Source: Herpetosiphon giganteus (GTDB lineage Bacteria; Chloroflexota; Chloroflexia; Chloroflexales; Herpetosiphonaceae). Taken from it: DNA of 64,000 nucleotides. Under the pieces are notes generated by a model. That model ran no database searches, was not told the origin of the DNA, and saw only the letters and a list, made by a program, of their open reading frames with translations. A program made the translations under genes and the position numbers. Location: positions 1 to 64,000 of the forward strand of contig NZ_JAFBCZ010000027.1 of assembly GCF_016907925.1 (NCBI RefSeq). Direction: 5' to 3'. Numbering within the stretch: the first letter of the stretch is position 1; each line of letters starts with the position of its first letter. Shown here piece after piece: positions 17,083 to 25,004 of this stretch.

Positions 17083-17102
17083 GGTGTATGTGATAATACA
17101 CC
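17083..17102 (+). promoter_or_regulatory. Perfect inverted repeat before tnpB start
   Basis: GGTGTAT-GTGATA-ATACACC is a 7-6-7 palindrome that ends one base before the chosen tnpB ATG. It contains GATAAT, a possible -10. As RNA it would fold over the start region; as single-stranded DNA it would be a left-end hairpin. Confidence 0.6.
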
Positions 17103-17103
17103 T

Positions 17104-18258
17104 ATGCAACGAACGATTCGTCTACGACTTGAGCCATCGCCCACACAGGCTGCCGCACTTGCGGAAACCAGCCGTCAATTTACGACGGCCTTCAACCTGT
17201 TTGCGCAGTTGGGGTGGTCTAATAGCGTGTCGAATGCGACAAAGCTCCATTTTCTGGCCTACTATGCCGTCCGCGCAGCGCTTCCCGAACTCAACAGCAA
17301 TCTGACAAATACCGCACGGGCCAAAGCGGCTGAGGCGCTCCGCAGCGCCTTTACCTTACGAAAAGACCGCACGCGCACCGTTTCGATGCCCCGATCACAT
17401 CACTGCCCCCCGCGCTACAATGTGCATACGTTTCGCGTCGATTGGGAAAGCCAGACCGTACGGCTATCGCTCGTCGCTGGTCGGCAGACGATCCGCTTTT
17501 GCGTGCCGACCTATGCTACCAAGTATGTGGGTTATCCGGTTGATACGGCGGATCTGCTTGAGCGCGATGGTCGCTGGTTCTTGCATGTTGTGGTCACGGT
17601 TCCTGCGCCGACCATCGTGCCAAGCGAGACGATTGTTGGGGTTGATCTGGGGTTGAGCCATCCCGCTGTGACCAGTACGCGGCGCTTTTTGGGCAAGAAA
17701 CGCTGGAAGGCCCGTGAAGGTCGGCTGTTCAAACTCAAGCGGGCCTTACAACAGCGCAACACCAAGTCGGCTAAACGGCACTTGAAAACGCTGCGGCGCA
17801 AGCAGGCTCGCTTTCGGCGTGATTGTGACCACGTTGTGAGTAAGCAGATCGTGCAGTCGGTCGAAGCAGGTAGCACGATTGTCGTGGAAAATCTGACCAA
17901 TATCCGCAAACGCATAAAGGGCAAGCGGCGCACCGCAACCAAGCGACGCTTGCATTCGTGGTCGTTTGCACAATTGCTGGCGTTTATTGTGTATAAGGCG
18001 CAGGAGCGAGGCAGTACGGTGGTTGCGGTTGACCCGCGACATACCTCGCAGATGTGTAGCTGCTGTGGGCATCAAGCCCGCAACAACCGTCGCTCTAGGG
18101 CCGTATTCAGATGTCGAAAGTGTAGCTATGAACTACATGCCGACTTGAATGCCGCCTACAATATTGTGTCCAAGTACCGTGCTCAGGGGGGTATATCTCG
18201 CCTGAGTGGGCTGCCCGTCAACCAGCCTATCGTGTCCGATCCTGAGCTACTTGCCTAG
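17104..18258 (+). CDS. tnpB: TnpB RNA-guided nuclease (OrfB)
   Basis: 384 residues from the ATG at 17104 (MQRTIRLRLEPSPTQ), the standard TnpB beginning; the frame is open further upstream but that part is not conserved-looking. The N-terminal helical/OrfB_HTH part is followed by a RuvC-like core with Asp181 (GVDLGLSH), Glu262 (VVENLTNI) and Asp347 (HADLNAAYN). A zinc ribbon, CSCCGHQ then FRCRKCSYEL, sits between the last two. All catalytic residues are present, so it should be a working guide-RNA-directed DNA nuclease, a relative of Cas12. No resident Shine-Dalgarno is visible, which is common for these genes. Confidence 0.93.
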   Translation: MQRTIRLRLEPSPTQAAALAETSRQFTTAFNLFAQLGWSNSVSNATKLHFLAYYAVRAALPELNSNLTNTARAKAAEALRSAFTLRKDRTRTVSMPRSHHCPPRYNVHTFRVDWESQTVRLSLVAGRQTIRFCVPTYATKYVGYPVDTADLLERDGRWFLHVVVTVPAPTIVPSETIVGVDLGLSHPAVTSTRRFLGKKRWKAREGRLFKLKRALQQRNTKSAKRHLKTLRRKQARFRRDCDHVVSKQIVQSVEAGSTIVVENLTNIRKRIKGKRRTATKRRLHSWSFAQLLAFIVYKAQERGSTVVAVDPRHTSQMCSCCGHQARNNRRSRAVFRCRKCSYELHADLNAAYNIVSKYRAQGGISRLSGLPVNQPIVSDPELLA

Positions 18259-18300
18259 GGTTGAGGTACAAGCCCAATGCCTTTAGGCGTGGGTTGTTGA
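18160..18300 (+). ncRNA. Candidate omega RNA at tnpB right end
   Basis: Known TnpB proteins use an RNA made from the 3' end of tnpB and the element's right end, with the guide taken from the flanking DNA. Here the right-end stem (18270-18296) and the preceding tnpB 3' end fit that design. The 5' boundary is a guess. The guide would be read from bases after about 18300. Confidence 0.45.
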
Positions 18301-18334
18301 CAGAAATATAGAGTTTTGAGCTAGCTAGACCAAG

Positions 18335-18721
18335 TTAGGCTTGGTTAACCGCCGTTACATCGAGCAACTTCTCCGACACTTTATCGATCAATTGATCAAT
18401 AAAAAAAGGCTTGGCAATCATCTCAGTTACCCCAGCCTCGCGGGCTTCGCGTTGCAATTTGACACTATCATAGGCAGTAATCATCAGCATTGGTTGGGTT
18501 GCACCTTGCGAACGCAGCGCGCGAATCAGATCCAAACCAGACATTTCACGCATATGATGATCAGTCAGCAGAATATTAGCTGGCTCTTGCAACCATAAAT
18601 TCAGCGCTTCCTCGCCATGATAGGCCCGAACAACTTCAACGTCAGGGATGCTGCGGAGGCCGATGATCAAGGTCATGGCAATCGCTGTATCATCTTCGGC
18701 AATTAAAATGCGTTTGGTCAT
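18335..18721 (-). CDS. Single-domain response regulator (CheY-like)
   Basis: 128 residues, a lone receiver domain. Acidic pocket in ILIAEDDTAIA (residues 5-15), phospho-acceptor Asp in ILLTDHHMREMSG (near residue 54), conserved Thr in MLMITAYD and Lys in EMIAKPFF. It has no output domain, so it probably signals through protein contact. AGGAG lies six bases before the ATG. No histidine kinase is adjacent. A palindrome lies 42 bases upstream of its start. Confidence 0.88.
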   Translation of the reverse strand: MTKRILIAEDDTAIAMTLIIGLRSIPDVEVVRAYHGEEALNLWLQEPANILLTDHHMREMSGLDLIRALRSQGATQPMLMITAYDSVKLQREAREAGVTEMIAKPFFIDQLIDKVSEKLLDVTAVNQA

Positions 18722-18762
18722 GGTTGGTCTCCTACTGTGCTGCTAGCATCCCCACCCACACT

Positions 18763-18782
18763 GATACAAGTACTTTTGTATC
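18763..18782 (-). promoter_or_regulatory. Inverted repeat upstream of response regulator
   Basis: GATACAA-GTACTT-TTGTATC is a perfect 7-6-7 palindrome 42 bases before the gene at 18335-18721. On the minus strand it overlaps TATGAT, a plausible -10. It could be an operator, but its regulator is unknown. Confidence 0.5.
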
Positions 18783-18864
18783 ATATAGGTACTATTGTAG
18801 CGTGTGGCTGGTACTGGCACAACACCCATAAAGGTGAATAAATTGGGATCATATGTCGAGTAAA

Positions 18865-18903
18865 AGCTGCTGTTATCACCCCTCTGAGGGAACAACAGCA
18901 GCT
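18865..18903 (-). terminator. Rho-independent terminator
   Basis: AGCTGCTGTT (18865-18874) pairs with AACAGCAGCT (18894-18903); on the minus strand TTTTACTC follows. It lies 43 bases after the stop of the transglutaminase gene. Confidence 0.8.
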
Positions 18904-18945
18904 ACGGGTAGTGCCAATATTCAGGTAAAGCAAGATCTAGGCCAA

Positions 18946-21348
18946 CTAGCGTCGCCAACGAGGCCGCAGTATTTGTTTGACGATTGAGCGCCAGCCCCGA
19001 CTAATTGAGCGCGGCCACAAGGTTCTGCTGACCATTGCGCGGTCGTTTTCAATTTCCTCGGGGTCAAGCCGAACGTGGCTGCCATATTGCTCGGCAGTGT
19101 AGGCATCGGCGAGGCGGCGTAAAGTTCGGCGCTGGCCAGGCATTTCTTTAGCTAATTCGCTGGCAAACTCTTGGGGCGTGCGCTCTGCACGTTGCTCCAA
19201 ACCAGCCCAACGTGCCAATAAACCGATAAAGCCATAAGCTCGCGCCGCAGGCCGCAAGCCGCGAAATTCGCGTTGCAACAATCCCCAGAGCAGCAAAATA
19301 ACTATGCCAATGATGGCACAAATAATTGCTAGCCAGCGCCAGAATGGGCTGCGTTCAACAACCGGAGGCGCTGCATCATCCACTGGCAATGCTTGCGGCT
19401 CGACCGTTGGAATTGGGGTGGTTTGGTAGTTTTCGCGCAGATCTTGCAAGGCATCGAAATCGGTTGCTGGTTGCTGAACTTGGCCTGCATTTGGCCCAAT
19501 ATCATCGGGATTCTCGCTGTTATCTTCTGCTTGTGGCGGACCATCAGGCCGAATTGGTACGGTCACATAGCCAGCTGGAGTTGGCTCAAAGCGAATCCAG
19601 CCATAACCCATAAAATAGACTTCGGGCCAGCTATGGGCAATCGAGTCGCGTACAACGTAGACTTGACGATCAGCATCGTAATCGCCAGTTGCATAGCCTT
19701 GTACCCAGCGTGCCGGAATCCCTTGCGCACGCAACATCAACACCATCGAGCCTGCAAAGTAATCGCAATAGCCGCGGCGCAAATTGAACAAAAAGTTCTC
19801 GATTGGGTCGGCATCTGCTGGCGGCGCAGGAATTTGATCATCATAGGGCATTTGGCGCAGATAATTTTCAAGTGCCACCGCTTTGTCGTAGGCGGTTTCT
19901 GCGCCTGCTGCCGTGGTTAATTGGCGCGACAAGCCACCAATATTGCGCATCGCTTGGCTATCGGGCAATTGCAGATAGCGCTGAAGCCAAGGCGGATAGT
20001 CAATTGATGCACTGCGCAAACTTTGCTTATCAACATTACTAATCAGCGAAACCACACTATATTCAAAATCGCGGTTGGCTGGGCCTTGATTAAAATAAAT
20101 CGCGCTATCGGCAAAGTTTGGCAGCGTCGTTTCACTATCGGAGATGATGAACGTGTGCTGCACCAAGACGGGAACGCTCCACGTCAGCGGCGAGGTTGCA
20201 GCAGGCAGTTGCTGATCGCCACGAGTTTGCATCAGCTTGATAGTTTGGGTAAATGGCTCGCGGCCATTCGTGTCAATTTGGGTCAGCGTATCATCGGGAT
20301 TAATCGGGGTCAGCGCTTCGCGACGTGTTGATGTGCGCCGCACCTGCCAGGCAATGTCGCCAGTGGTGTTTTGCCAGCCTTTGCCATCGTATAAATCCCA
20401 AGCATTCGAGCGCCAATATTCGGCAGCAGGTGCTTTGACTTCGAGCACAACCTCGTTGGTTGCCGAGCGAGCGCCGCCAAGTTGCACCGTATTGTTGGCG
20501 AAATTGGCTCCGTTGCCATTTGGCACGACCACATTGCCCACTCCTTGCTGCCCCCGATCAGCGCGGATAGCGCCATTGTCGGGCAGGAAGAAATCAATCG
20601 GGCGGCTCAAATTCTCGCCAAAAATCCGTAATTGGGCATTGGTAATATTGGCTGGCATCAATGCTGCCATCAAAACCAAACTAAAACATGCCAACACTCC
20701 CGCCCACAAGTAACGTAACGAAAGCCATTCCTGCTGCTCTAAAAAGCCAGCATCCCACGTATGTTGGCGTTGGGCATAGGTTTGGGTTACCAAAAAGAGT
20801 AGCGCAACCAGCAAAAAGAGCCAGAACGAGGCAATTGGCTTGGGAATGGCGTAGGTCAGATTGGCCATCAACAGGCTACCATTCAGCATGACCAAGCGCC
20901 AATTCCAGCGCCAGCGCATGAGCAACCAAATGCTGCTATAGGCAAAAATCCAAGCCAGAAGCAAACCCGCCAGCGAAAAAAGATAATAATCTTCGATCCG
21001 TTCGCCAGTTTTGGCCGCCCGAATTGCTGCAATCCCCCGAATCAGCAGATCCGTCCAGCGATCAACTTGGCCATCGAGGCGTGGATCGAGCGGCACAAAG
21101 CGAATTGCCCACGCCAAGCCCATAAAAAGGCTGATCACATGGGCAATAAACGAAGGCAAGGCTTGCCAACGGGCAAATAATGCTGCTACCACCAACCCGC
21201 CAAGCGCCACAATCCGCATGCGTTCAAAGCCTTCGACCCATTCCGATTCAACCACATTGGTCACGACTAGCAAGGCCATAATGCTGGCTAATGTCCAGGT
21301 TAGCAAACCATAACTTGGTTGAAAAAAAGCGCGAACTCGTTGCAGCAT
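18946..21348 (-). CDS. TgpA-like membrane transglutaminase
   Basis: 800 residues. About six membrane helices form the N-terminal part (15-240, DUF3488/TgpA_N type). An extracytoplasmic stretch leads to the transglutaminase core with Cys528 in GYCDYFAGSMV, His in DSIAHSWPEVYF and the acidic partner in FEPTPAG. A further helix (about 672-692; AIICAIIGIVILLLWGL) precedes a cytoplasmic DUF4129-type tail (TPQEFASELAKE). TgpA-type proteins are thought to act on envelope peptides or proteins; the substrate is unknown. GAGGAATCCCCT stands before the ATG. The usual neighbours of this family (MoxR ATPase, DUF58) are absent here. Confidence 0.88.
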   Translation of the reverse strand: MLQRVRAFFQPSYGLLTWTLASIMALLVVTNVVESEWVEGFERMRIVALGGLVVAALFARWQALPSFIAHVISLFMGLAWAIRFVPLDPRLDGQVDRWTDLLIRGIAAIRAAKTGERIEDYYLFSLAGLLLAWIFAYSSIWLLMRWRWNWRLVMLNGSLLMANLTYAIPKPIASFWLFLLVALLFLVTQTYAQRQHTWDAGFLEQQEWLSLRYLWAGVLACFSLVLMAALMPANITNAQLRIFGENLSRPIDFFLPDNGAIRADRGQQGVGNVVVPNGNGANFANNTVQLGGARSATNEVVLEVKAPAAEYWRSNAWDLYDGKGWQNTTGDIAWQVRRTSTRREALTPINPDDTLTQIDTNGREPFTQTIKLMQTRGDQQLPAATSPLTWSVPVLVQHTFIISDSETTLPNFADSAIYFNQGPANRDFEYSVVSLISNVDKQSLRSASIDYPPWLQRYLQLPDSQAMRNIGGLSRQLTTAAGAETAYDKAVALENYLRQMPYDDQIPAPPADADPIENFLFNLRRGYCDYFAGSMVLMLRAQGIPARWVQGYATGDYDADRQVYVVRDSIAHSWPEVYFMGYGWIRFEPTPAGYVTVPIRPDGPPQAEDNSENPDDIGPNAGQVQQPATDFDALQDLRENYQTTPIPTVEPQALPVDDAAPPVVERSPFWRWLAIICAIIGIVILLLWGLLQREFRGLRPAARAYGFIGLLARWAGLEQRAERTPQEFASELAKEMPGQRRTLRRLADAYTAEQYGSHVRLDPEEIENDRAMVSRTLWPRSISRGWRSIVKQILRPRWRR

Positions 21349-21434
21349 AGGGGATTCCTCAATCTAGCATGCGGGCTACTTCTATTTTAAAATGGCTCTT
21401 GGGCTTGCTGGGTTAGTAGTTGATGAGCATCGGC

Positions 21435-22205
21435 TTAGGCCAGCAAGCGTTTAAATAAGCGCTCGGCATTGGCAGTGGTGATGGTGGCAACTTCATCAAG
21501 GCTTAAATTGCGCAAACGGGCAATTGCCTCAGCGACATACGCAACATAGCTTGGCTCATTGCGCTTGCCGCGATATGGGTGCGGCGTAAGATAGGGCGCA
21601 TCAGTTTCAATCAAAATCCGATCAAGCGGCGCACGTTGCACCACATCCTGCAATTCAACTGCTTTCTTGAAGGTAACTGGCCCAGAGAACGAAAGATAAA
21701 AGCCCACATCCAAACATGCTTCTGCATAAGCCCAATCGCCGCTGAACGAATGCATCACGCCAGCTTGGCCCCGCGCCGCCGAATCCAACACCCGCACCGT
21801 ATCGGCAACTGCCTCGCGACTATGGATGACCACCGGAAAATCAAGCTCGCGAGCCATGGCCAGTTGTTGGCGAAACAGCTGCTCTTGAACATCGTGGGGC
21901 GCGCGATCGTGATAATAATCGAGGCCAATTTCGCCCAAAGCCACGACCCGCGGCTGCGCCAACAGCTCACGAATTTGGGCTAATTCAGCCTCACCAGTTT
22001 CTAAAGCATAATGTGGTTGAATTCCAACGCTGGCCCACACCATGGGCTGGCTTTGGGCAAGGGCAACGCTGGCGCGTGATGAGGGCAAATCGTAGCCAAT
22101 ATTGATCATGCGGGTTACGCCAGCTGCTTGAGCACGCTCAAACACAGCTGCCCGATCATCATTAAATTGATCGCTATGAACGTGGGTATGGGTATCAATT
22201 AACAT
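21435..22205 (-). CDS. tatD: TatD-family metal-dependent DNase
   Basis: 256 residues from the ATG at 22205; a longer open frame upstream reads unlike the family. The TIM-barrel metal ligands are all visible: DTHTHVH (His6, His8), GEIGLDYYHD, VVIHSREA, GVMHSFSGD and LIETDAPYLTP. It is a 3'-5' DNA exonuclease or deoxyribonuclease involved in repair and DNA turnover. A weak TAGGAA lies 8 bases before the start. It is 86 bases upstream of the transglutaminase gene and may share its transcript. Confidence 0.92.
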   Translation of the reverse strand: MLIDTHTHVHSDQFNDDRAAVFERAQAAGVTRMINIGYDLPSSRASVALAQSQPMVWASVGIQPHYALETGEAELAQIRELLAQPRVVALGEIGLDYYHDRAPHDVQEQLFRQQLAMARELDFPVVIHSREAVADTVRVLDSAARGQAGVMHSFSGDWAYAEACLDVGFYLSFSGPVTFKKAVELQDVVQRAPLDRILIETDAPYLTPHPYRGKRNEPSYVAYVAEAIARLRNLSLDEVATITTANAERLFKRLLA

Positions 22206-22345
22206 GAATGTTCCTAGAATGATAAGGCTTGGGCACAAGCACAATTTGGTGCAACCTAGCCAGCAAATATTATACCCAATCAGCGCACACAATAGCAAAA
22301 TTCTGTTACCATACAACCACGATTAAGTTATGGAGGATGATTCCT

Positions 22346-22774
22346 ATGGCAGTACGTTCAGCTGAAGCAACATGGACTGGCTCTTTACGCGAAGGCGCAG
22401 GCTCGGTCAAAACTGGCAGTGGCGCAGTCGAAGGTAGCTACTCATTTCCTTCACGCTTTGAAGATGGCACTGGCACGAACCCCGAAGAACTGATTGCAGC
22501 AGCGCATGCTGGGTGTTACTCAATGGCCTTGACCGCTGATCTTGGTCGCGGTGGCTACGAACCAAAGAGCGTGCACACCGTTGCGAAGGTGCATCTCGAA
22601 CGCGGCGAAGGTGGCTTTAGCATCACCAAAATCGAATTGCACACCGAAGCCGAAGTGCCAAACATCGATGCAGCAGCATTTGCTGAAATCGCTGAAAAAG
22701 CCAAAGTCAACTGCCCAATCTCGAAGGCTTTGGCAGCAGTGCCAAGCATCGAATTGAATGCAACCTTGAAATAA
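22346..22774 (+). CDS. osmC: OsmC-family peroxiredoxin
   Basis: 142 residues from the ATG at 22346, preceded by GGAGG. The redox-active cysteines are Cys57 (AHAGCYSMAL) and Cys123 (VNCPISKAL), with the family's GTNPEELIAAAHA. Arg36 in SRFEDG fits the conserved active-site Arg. It reduces organic hydroperoxides. It is OsmC rather than Ohr by the EGSYSFPSRFED start. A classic terminator follows 30 bases after the stop, so it is monocistronic. Confidence 0.92.
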   Translation: MAVRSAEATWTGSLREGAGSVKTGSGAVEGSYSFPSRFEDGTGTNPEELIAAAHAGCYSMALTADLGRGGYEPKSVHTVAKVHLERGEGGFSITKIELHTEAEVPNIDAAAFAEIAEKAKVNCPISKALAAVPSIELNATLK

Positions 22775-22804
22775 GCACGCATCGTAGTTCGTTTGCGTTG
22801 ATTC

Positions 22805-22840
22805 CCCCTTGGGCAATAGCTGCTCAAGGGGTTTGTTGTT
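22805..22840 (+). terminator. Rho-independent terminator
   Basis: CCCCTTGGGCA (22805-22815) pairs with TGCTCAAGGGG (22821-22831) and is followed by TTTGTTGTT. It ends the osmC transcript. Confidence 0.9.
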
Positions 22841-22899
22841 AATCGCTGGTTTAATTATCAGCATCGCAACCCTTATGCCTTGTGAAATTTGGTGCAACA

Positions 22900-22945
22900 T
22901 TGCAGCATTTTTAAAACTCGTTATAATCATGACGCAGTATGTCAT
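22900..22945 (+). promoter_or_regulatory. Sigma-A type promoter and palindrome
   Basis: TTGCAG (22900-22905), a 16-base spacer and TATAAT (22922-22927) form a good promoter for the gene at 23032. ATGAC-GCAGTAT-GTCAT (22929-22945), covering the expected start point, may be an operator. Confidence 0.6.
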
Positions 22946-23031
22946 AAATCAATGATATACTTCAAAATAAGCAACCAAAAATCCTCTCAAATCAATTTGT
23001 AATCTGCGTCAATTGCAAAGGAGCACCTTCG

Positions 23032-23571
23032 ATGGCAGACCTCAGCACGATAACTGTTAGTGATTACATTGCGACCGCCCTGCCGGAACAATTGGCCAGC
23101 CAAAGCAGTGGCTTGGAAGATGCAACCTATGCAATTCAATATCTGGTAGACGGAACGGCCTACGCTGTGAGCTACAGCGGCGGTCGCGGCGAAGTTGTCA
23201 CTGGCACGGTCGAAAATCCTTTATTGACGGTGACGCTTGACGAGCCAACCTGGCGCGGCGTGATTACCGAAGAAACTGCTTCGGCAGATGCCTTGGTTAG
23301 CCCAGCTAAAATGAGCACCAGCCGCCTCGAAAAATTGCAAAATCTCAAGGGTAAATTCAATCTTGAATTGACCAAAGCCGATGGCAGCGTGGCCTATTCA
23401 ACCACCACCTTCAATGGCGTTGATACCCCAGAAGTTACCCTCATGATGAAGGCCGAAGATTACGCCAAAATCCTCAAAGGCGAACTCAACAGCCAAATGG
23501 CGTTTATGACCGGCAAACTCAAGTTCAAAGGCGACATGAATTTCCTCATGAAGCTCGGCACACTCATGTAA
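23032..23571 (+). CDS. SCP2-like sterol/lipid-binding protein
   Basis: 179 residues, soluble. The C-terminal half fits the SCP2 fold: VTLMMKAEDYAKILKGEL, then MTGKLKFKGDMNFLMKLGTL, the usual closing block of this family. The N-terminal half (ATYAIQYLVDGTAYAVSY, VENPLLTVTLDEPTWRGVI) agrees with an SCP2 beta-sheet. Such proteins carry acyl-CoA or other lipids. Its place directly before two acyl-CoA dehydrogenases supports a role in fatty-acid oxidation. AAGGAG lies 9 bases before the ATG. A consensus promoter lies about 100 bases upstream. Confidence 0.8.
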   Translation: MADLSTITVSDYIATALPEQLASQSSGLEDATYAIQYLVDGTAYAVSYSGGRGEVVTGTVENPLLTVTLDEPTWRGVITEETASADALVSPAKMSTSRLEKLQNLKGKFNLELTKADGSVAYSTTTFNGVDTPEVTLMMKAEDYAKILKGELNSQMAFMTGKLKFKGDMNFLMKLGTLM

Positions 23572-23574
23572 TTG

Positions 23575-23657
23575 CAGAAGGATGAAGGATGAAGGATAAA
23601 GGATGAAATTTTGTTACTTTTTCATCCCTCAACCCTCATCTTTCATCCTTTCTTTGA
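23575..23657. repeat. Inverted AAGGATG / CATCCTT heptad arrays
   Basis: AGAAGGATGAAGGATGAAGG heads a rightward heptad array (23576-23605). After TTTTGTTACTTT the complementary CATCCCTCAACCCTCATC array follows (23622-23655). The two can pair into a long imperfect hairpin just before the acyl-CoA dehydrogenase start at 23668. Confidence 0.8.
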
Positions 23658-23667
23658 GGGAGCAACG

Positions 23668-24759
23668 ATGATTTCCTTCTCTCCATCTGAAGAACAAGCC
23701 CTGATTGTTGATACACTCAAACGTTTTGCCAAGGATCGCCTGCGCTCGATTTTTCGCGAGGCCGATGAAAATGGCGAATTGCCAGCCGACTTGTTGAACA
23801 AGGGCTGGGAATTAGGTTTGGTTGGTTCGTCGATTCCTGAGCAATACGGCGGCTTCGGCGAGTTTTCGGCAGTAACTGGCGCGTTGGCGCTCGAAGAATT
23901 GGCGTGGGGCGATTTGGCCAGTGCTCTGGCCTTAAGCGCGCCTGCCAGTTTTGCCTTTGCTGTCTTGGCAGCTGGCACAGAAGCCCAGCGCGAAGCCCTT
24001 TTGCCCCAATTTAGCGAAGAACGCTTTGTCAACGCCACTTCGGCCTTGATCGAGCCACGCCTGCAATTTAACCCGCGCAAATTGCAAACCACGGCCACCC
24101 GCGATGGCGATGGCTATGTGTTGAATGGGGTTAAAAGCTATGTGCCACTGGCCAGCAACGCCGAACATTTCTTGATCTACGCTGCTGAAGATGGCCAAAC
24201 TCAAGCCTTTATTGTGCCCGCCAAAACCGCTGGCCTCAGCGTTGGCGAACGCGAAAAATTGATGGGCGTGCGTGCGCTCGAAGTTGCCCGCGTAACCCTT
24301 GATAACGTCAACGTTGCGGCAGATGCCAAACTTGGCGGCGACGCAGGGATCGATTTTGGCCGTTTGTACGCTCGTTCGCAAGTTGCGCTTTCAGCATTGG
24401 CAATTGGGGTTGCGCGGGGAGCCTACGAATATGCGCTCGATTACGCCCGCAATCGCCAAACCTTCGGCGAAGCAATCGGCCAACGCCAATCAATCGCCTT
24501 CATGCTGGCCGAAATGTTGGTCGAAATTGATGGCGCACGCTTGATGGTGTGGGAAGCAGCTTGGAAACTTGATAACAACCAAGAAGTGACCCGCGACGCG
24601 CTGATGGCCAAACATAACGCCGACAAAACCGTGCTGATGGTCTGCGACCGTGCCTTACAAATTCTTGGCGGTCACGGCTACATCCGCGAGTTTCCTGTTG
24701 AGTTGTGGTTGCGCAACGCCCGCGGCTTCACCACCTTCGACGGCTTGGCAATGGTCTAG
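23668..24759 (+). CDS. Acyl-CoA dehydrogenase family protein, short C-terminus
   Basis: 363 residues from the ATG at 23668, preceded by GGGAG. Acyl-CoA dehydrogenase fold: N-terminal helical domain (EQYGGFGEFSAVTGALALEE), middle beta domain (GYVLNGVKSYVPLA) and C-terminal FAD-binding helices (ARNRQTFGEAIGQRQSIAFML, part shown; ILGGHGYIREFPVELWLRNA). It stops at TFDGLAMV. The aligned place of the catalytic Glu of MCAD-type enzymes is therefore Asp, and the last helix is missing. This ending occurs in a recognised subgroup, so it is not a truncation by mutation. Substrate is unknown. It should pair with the second dehydrogenase at 25005. Confidence 0.85.
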   Translation: MISFSPSEEQALIVDTLKRFAKDRLRSIFREADENGELPADLLNKGWELGLVGSSIPEQYGGFGEFSAVTGALALEELAWGDLASALALSAPASFAFAVLAAGTEAQREALLPQFSEERFVNATSALIEPRLQFNPRKLQTTATRDGDGYVLNGVKSYVPLASNAEHFLIYAAEDGQTQAFIVPAKTAGLSVGEREKLMGVRALEVARVTLDNVNVAADAKLGGDAGIDFGRLYARSQVALSALAIGVARGAYEYALDYARNRQTFGEAIGQRQSIAFMLAEMLVEIDGARLMVWEAAWKLDNNQEVTRDALMAKHNADKTVLMVCDRALQILGGHGYIREFPVELWLRNARGFTTFDGLAMV

Positions 24760-24761
24760 GA

Positions 24762-24992
24762 AAATATGAAGGATGAAGGATGAGGGATGAATAGTCTCAT
24801 TATTCCTTCACTGTCCATCAATGATTTAGCAATGGTGTAATAAAAGGATGAGGAATGAATAATTCAAAGGATGAAATTTGAACTTTAGTGATGTTAAATC
24901 TTTGTTTTAGACCGACAAGCTAAATATTCATCCTTCATCCCTCATATTTCATAATTTATTCATCCTTCATCCCTCATACCTCATCCTTAACA
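24762..24992. repeat. Inverted heptad repeat island between dehydrogenase genes
   Basis: GAAGGATGAAGGATGAGGGA-type units run rightward (24767-24795 and 24843-24880). The complementary ATTCATCCTTCATCCCTCAT array occupies 24927-24990. AT-rich, unrepeated DNA separates the halves. No gene is visible. The array ends 15 bases before the next start codon. Confidence 0.85.
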
Positions 24993-25004
24993 ACGGGGGT
25001 TCTC

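Larger units (their letters stand above)
17083..18303 (+). mobile_element. IS200/IS605-type element with tnpB only
   Basis: The element carries one gene, tnpB. The right end (about 18259-18303) has the classic stem AAGCCCAATGCC-TTTA-GGCGTGGGTT followed by GTTGACAG. A perfect 20-base inverted repeat (17083-17102) marks the left side next to the start codon. No tnpA (Y1 transposase) is present in the window, so movement would need one in trans. The left boundary is not certain and could be further upstream. Confidence 0.75.
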
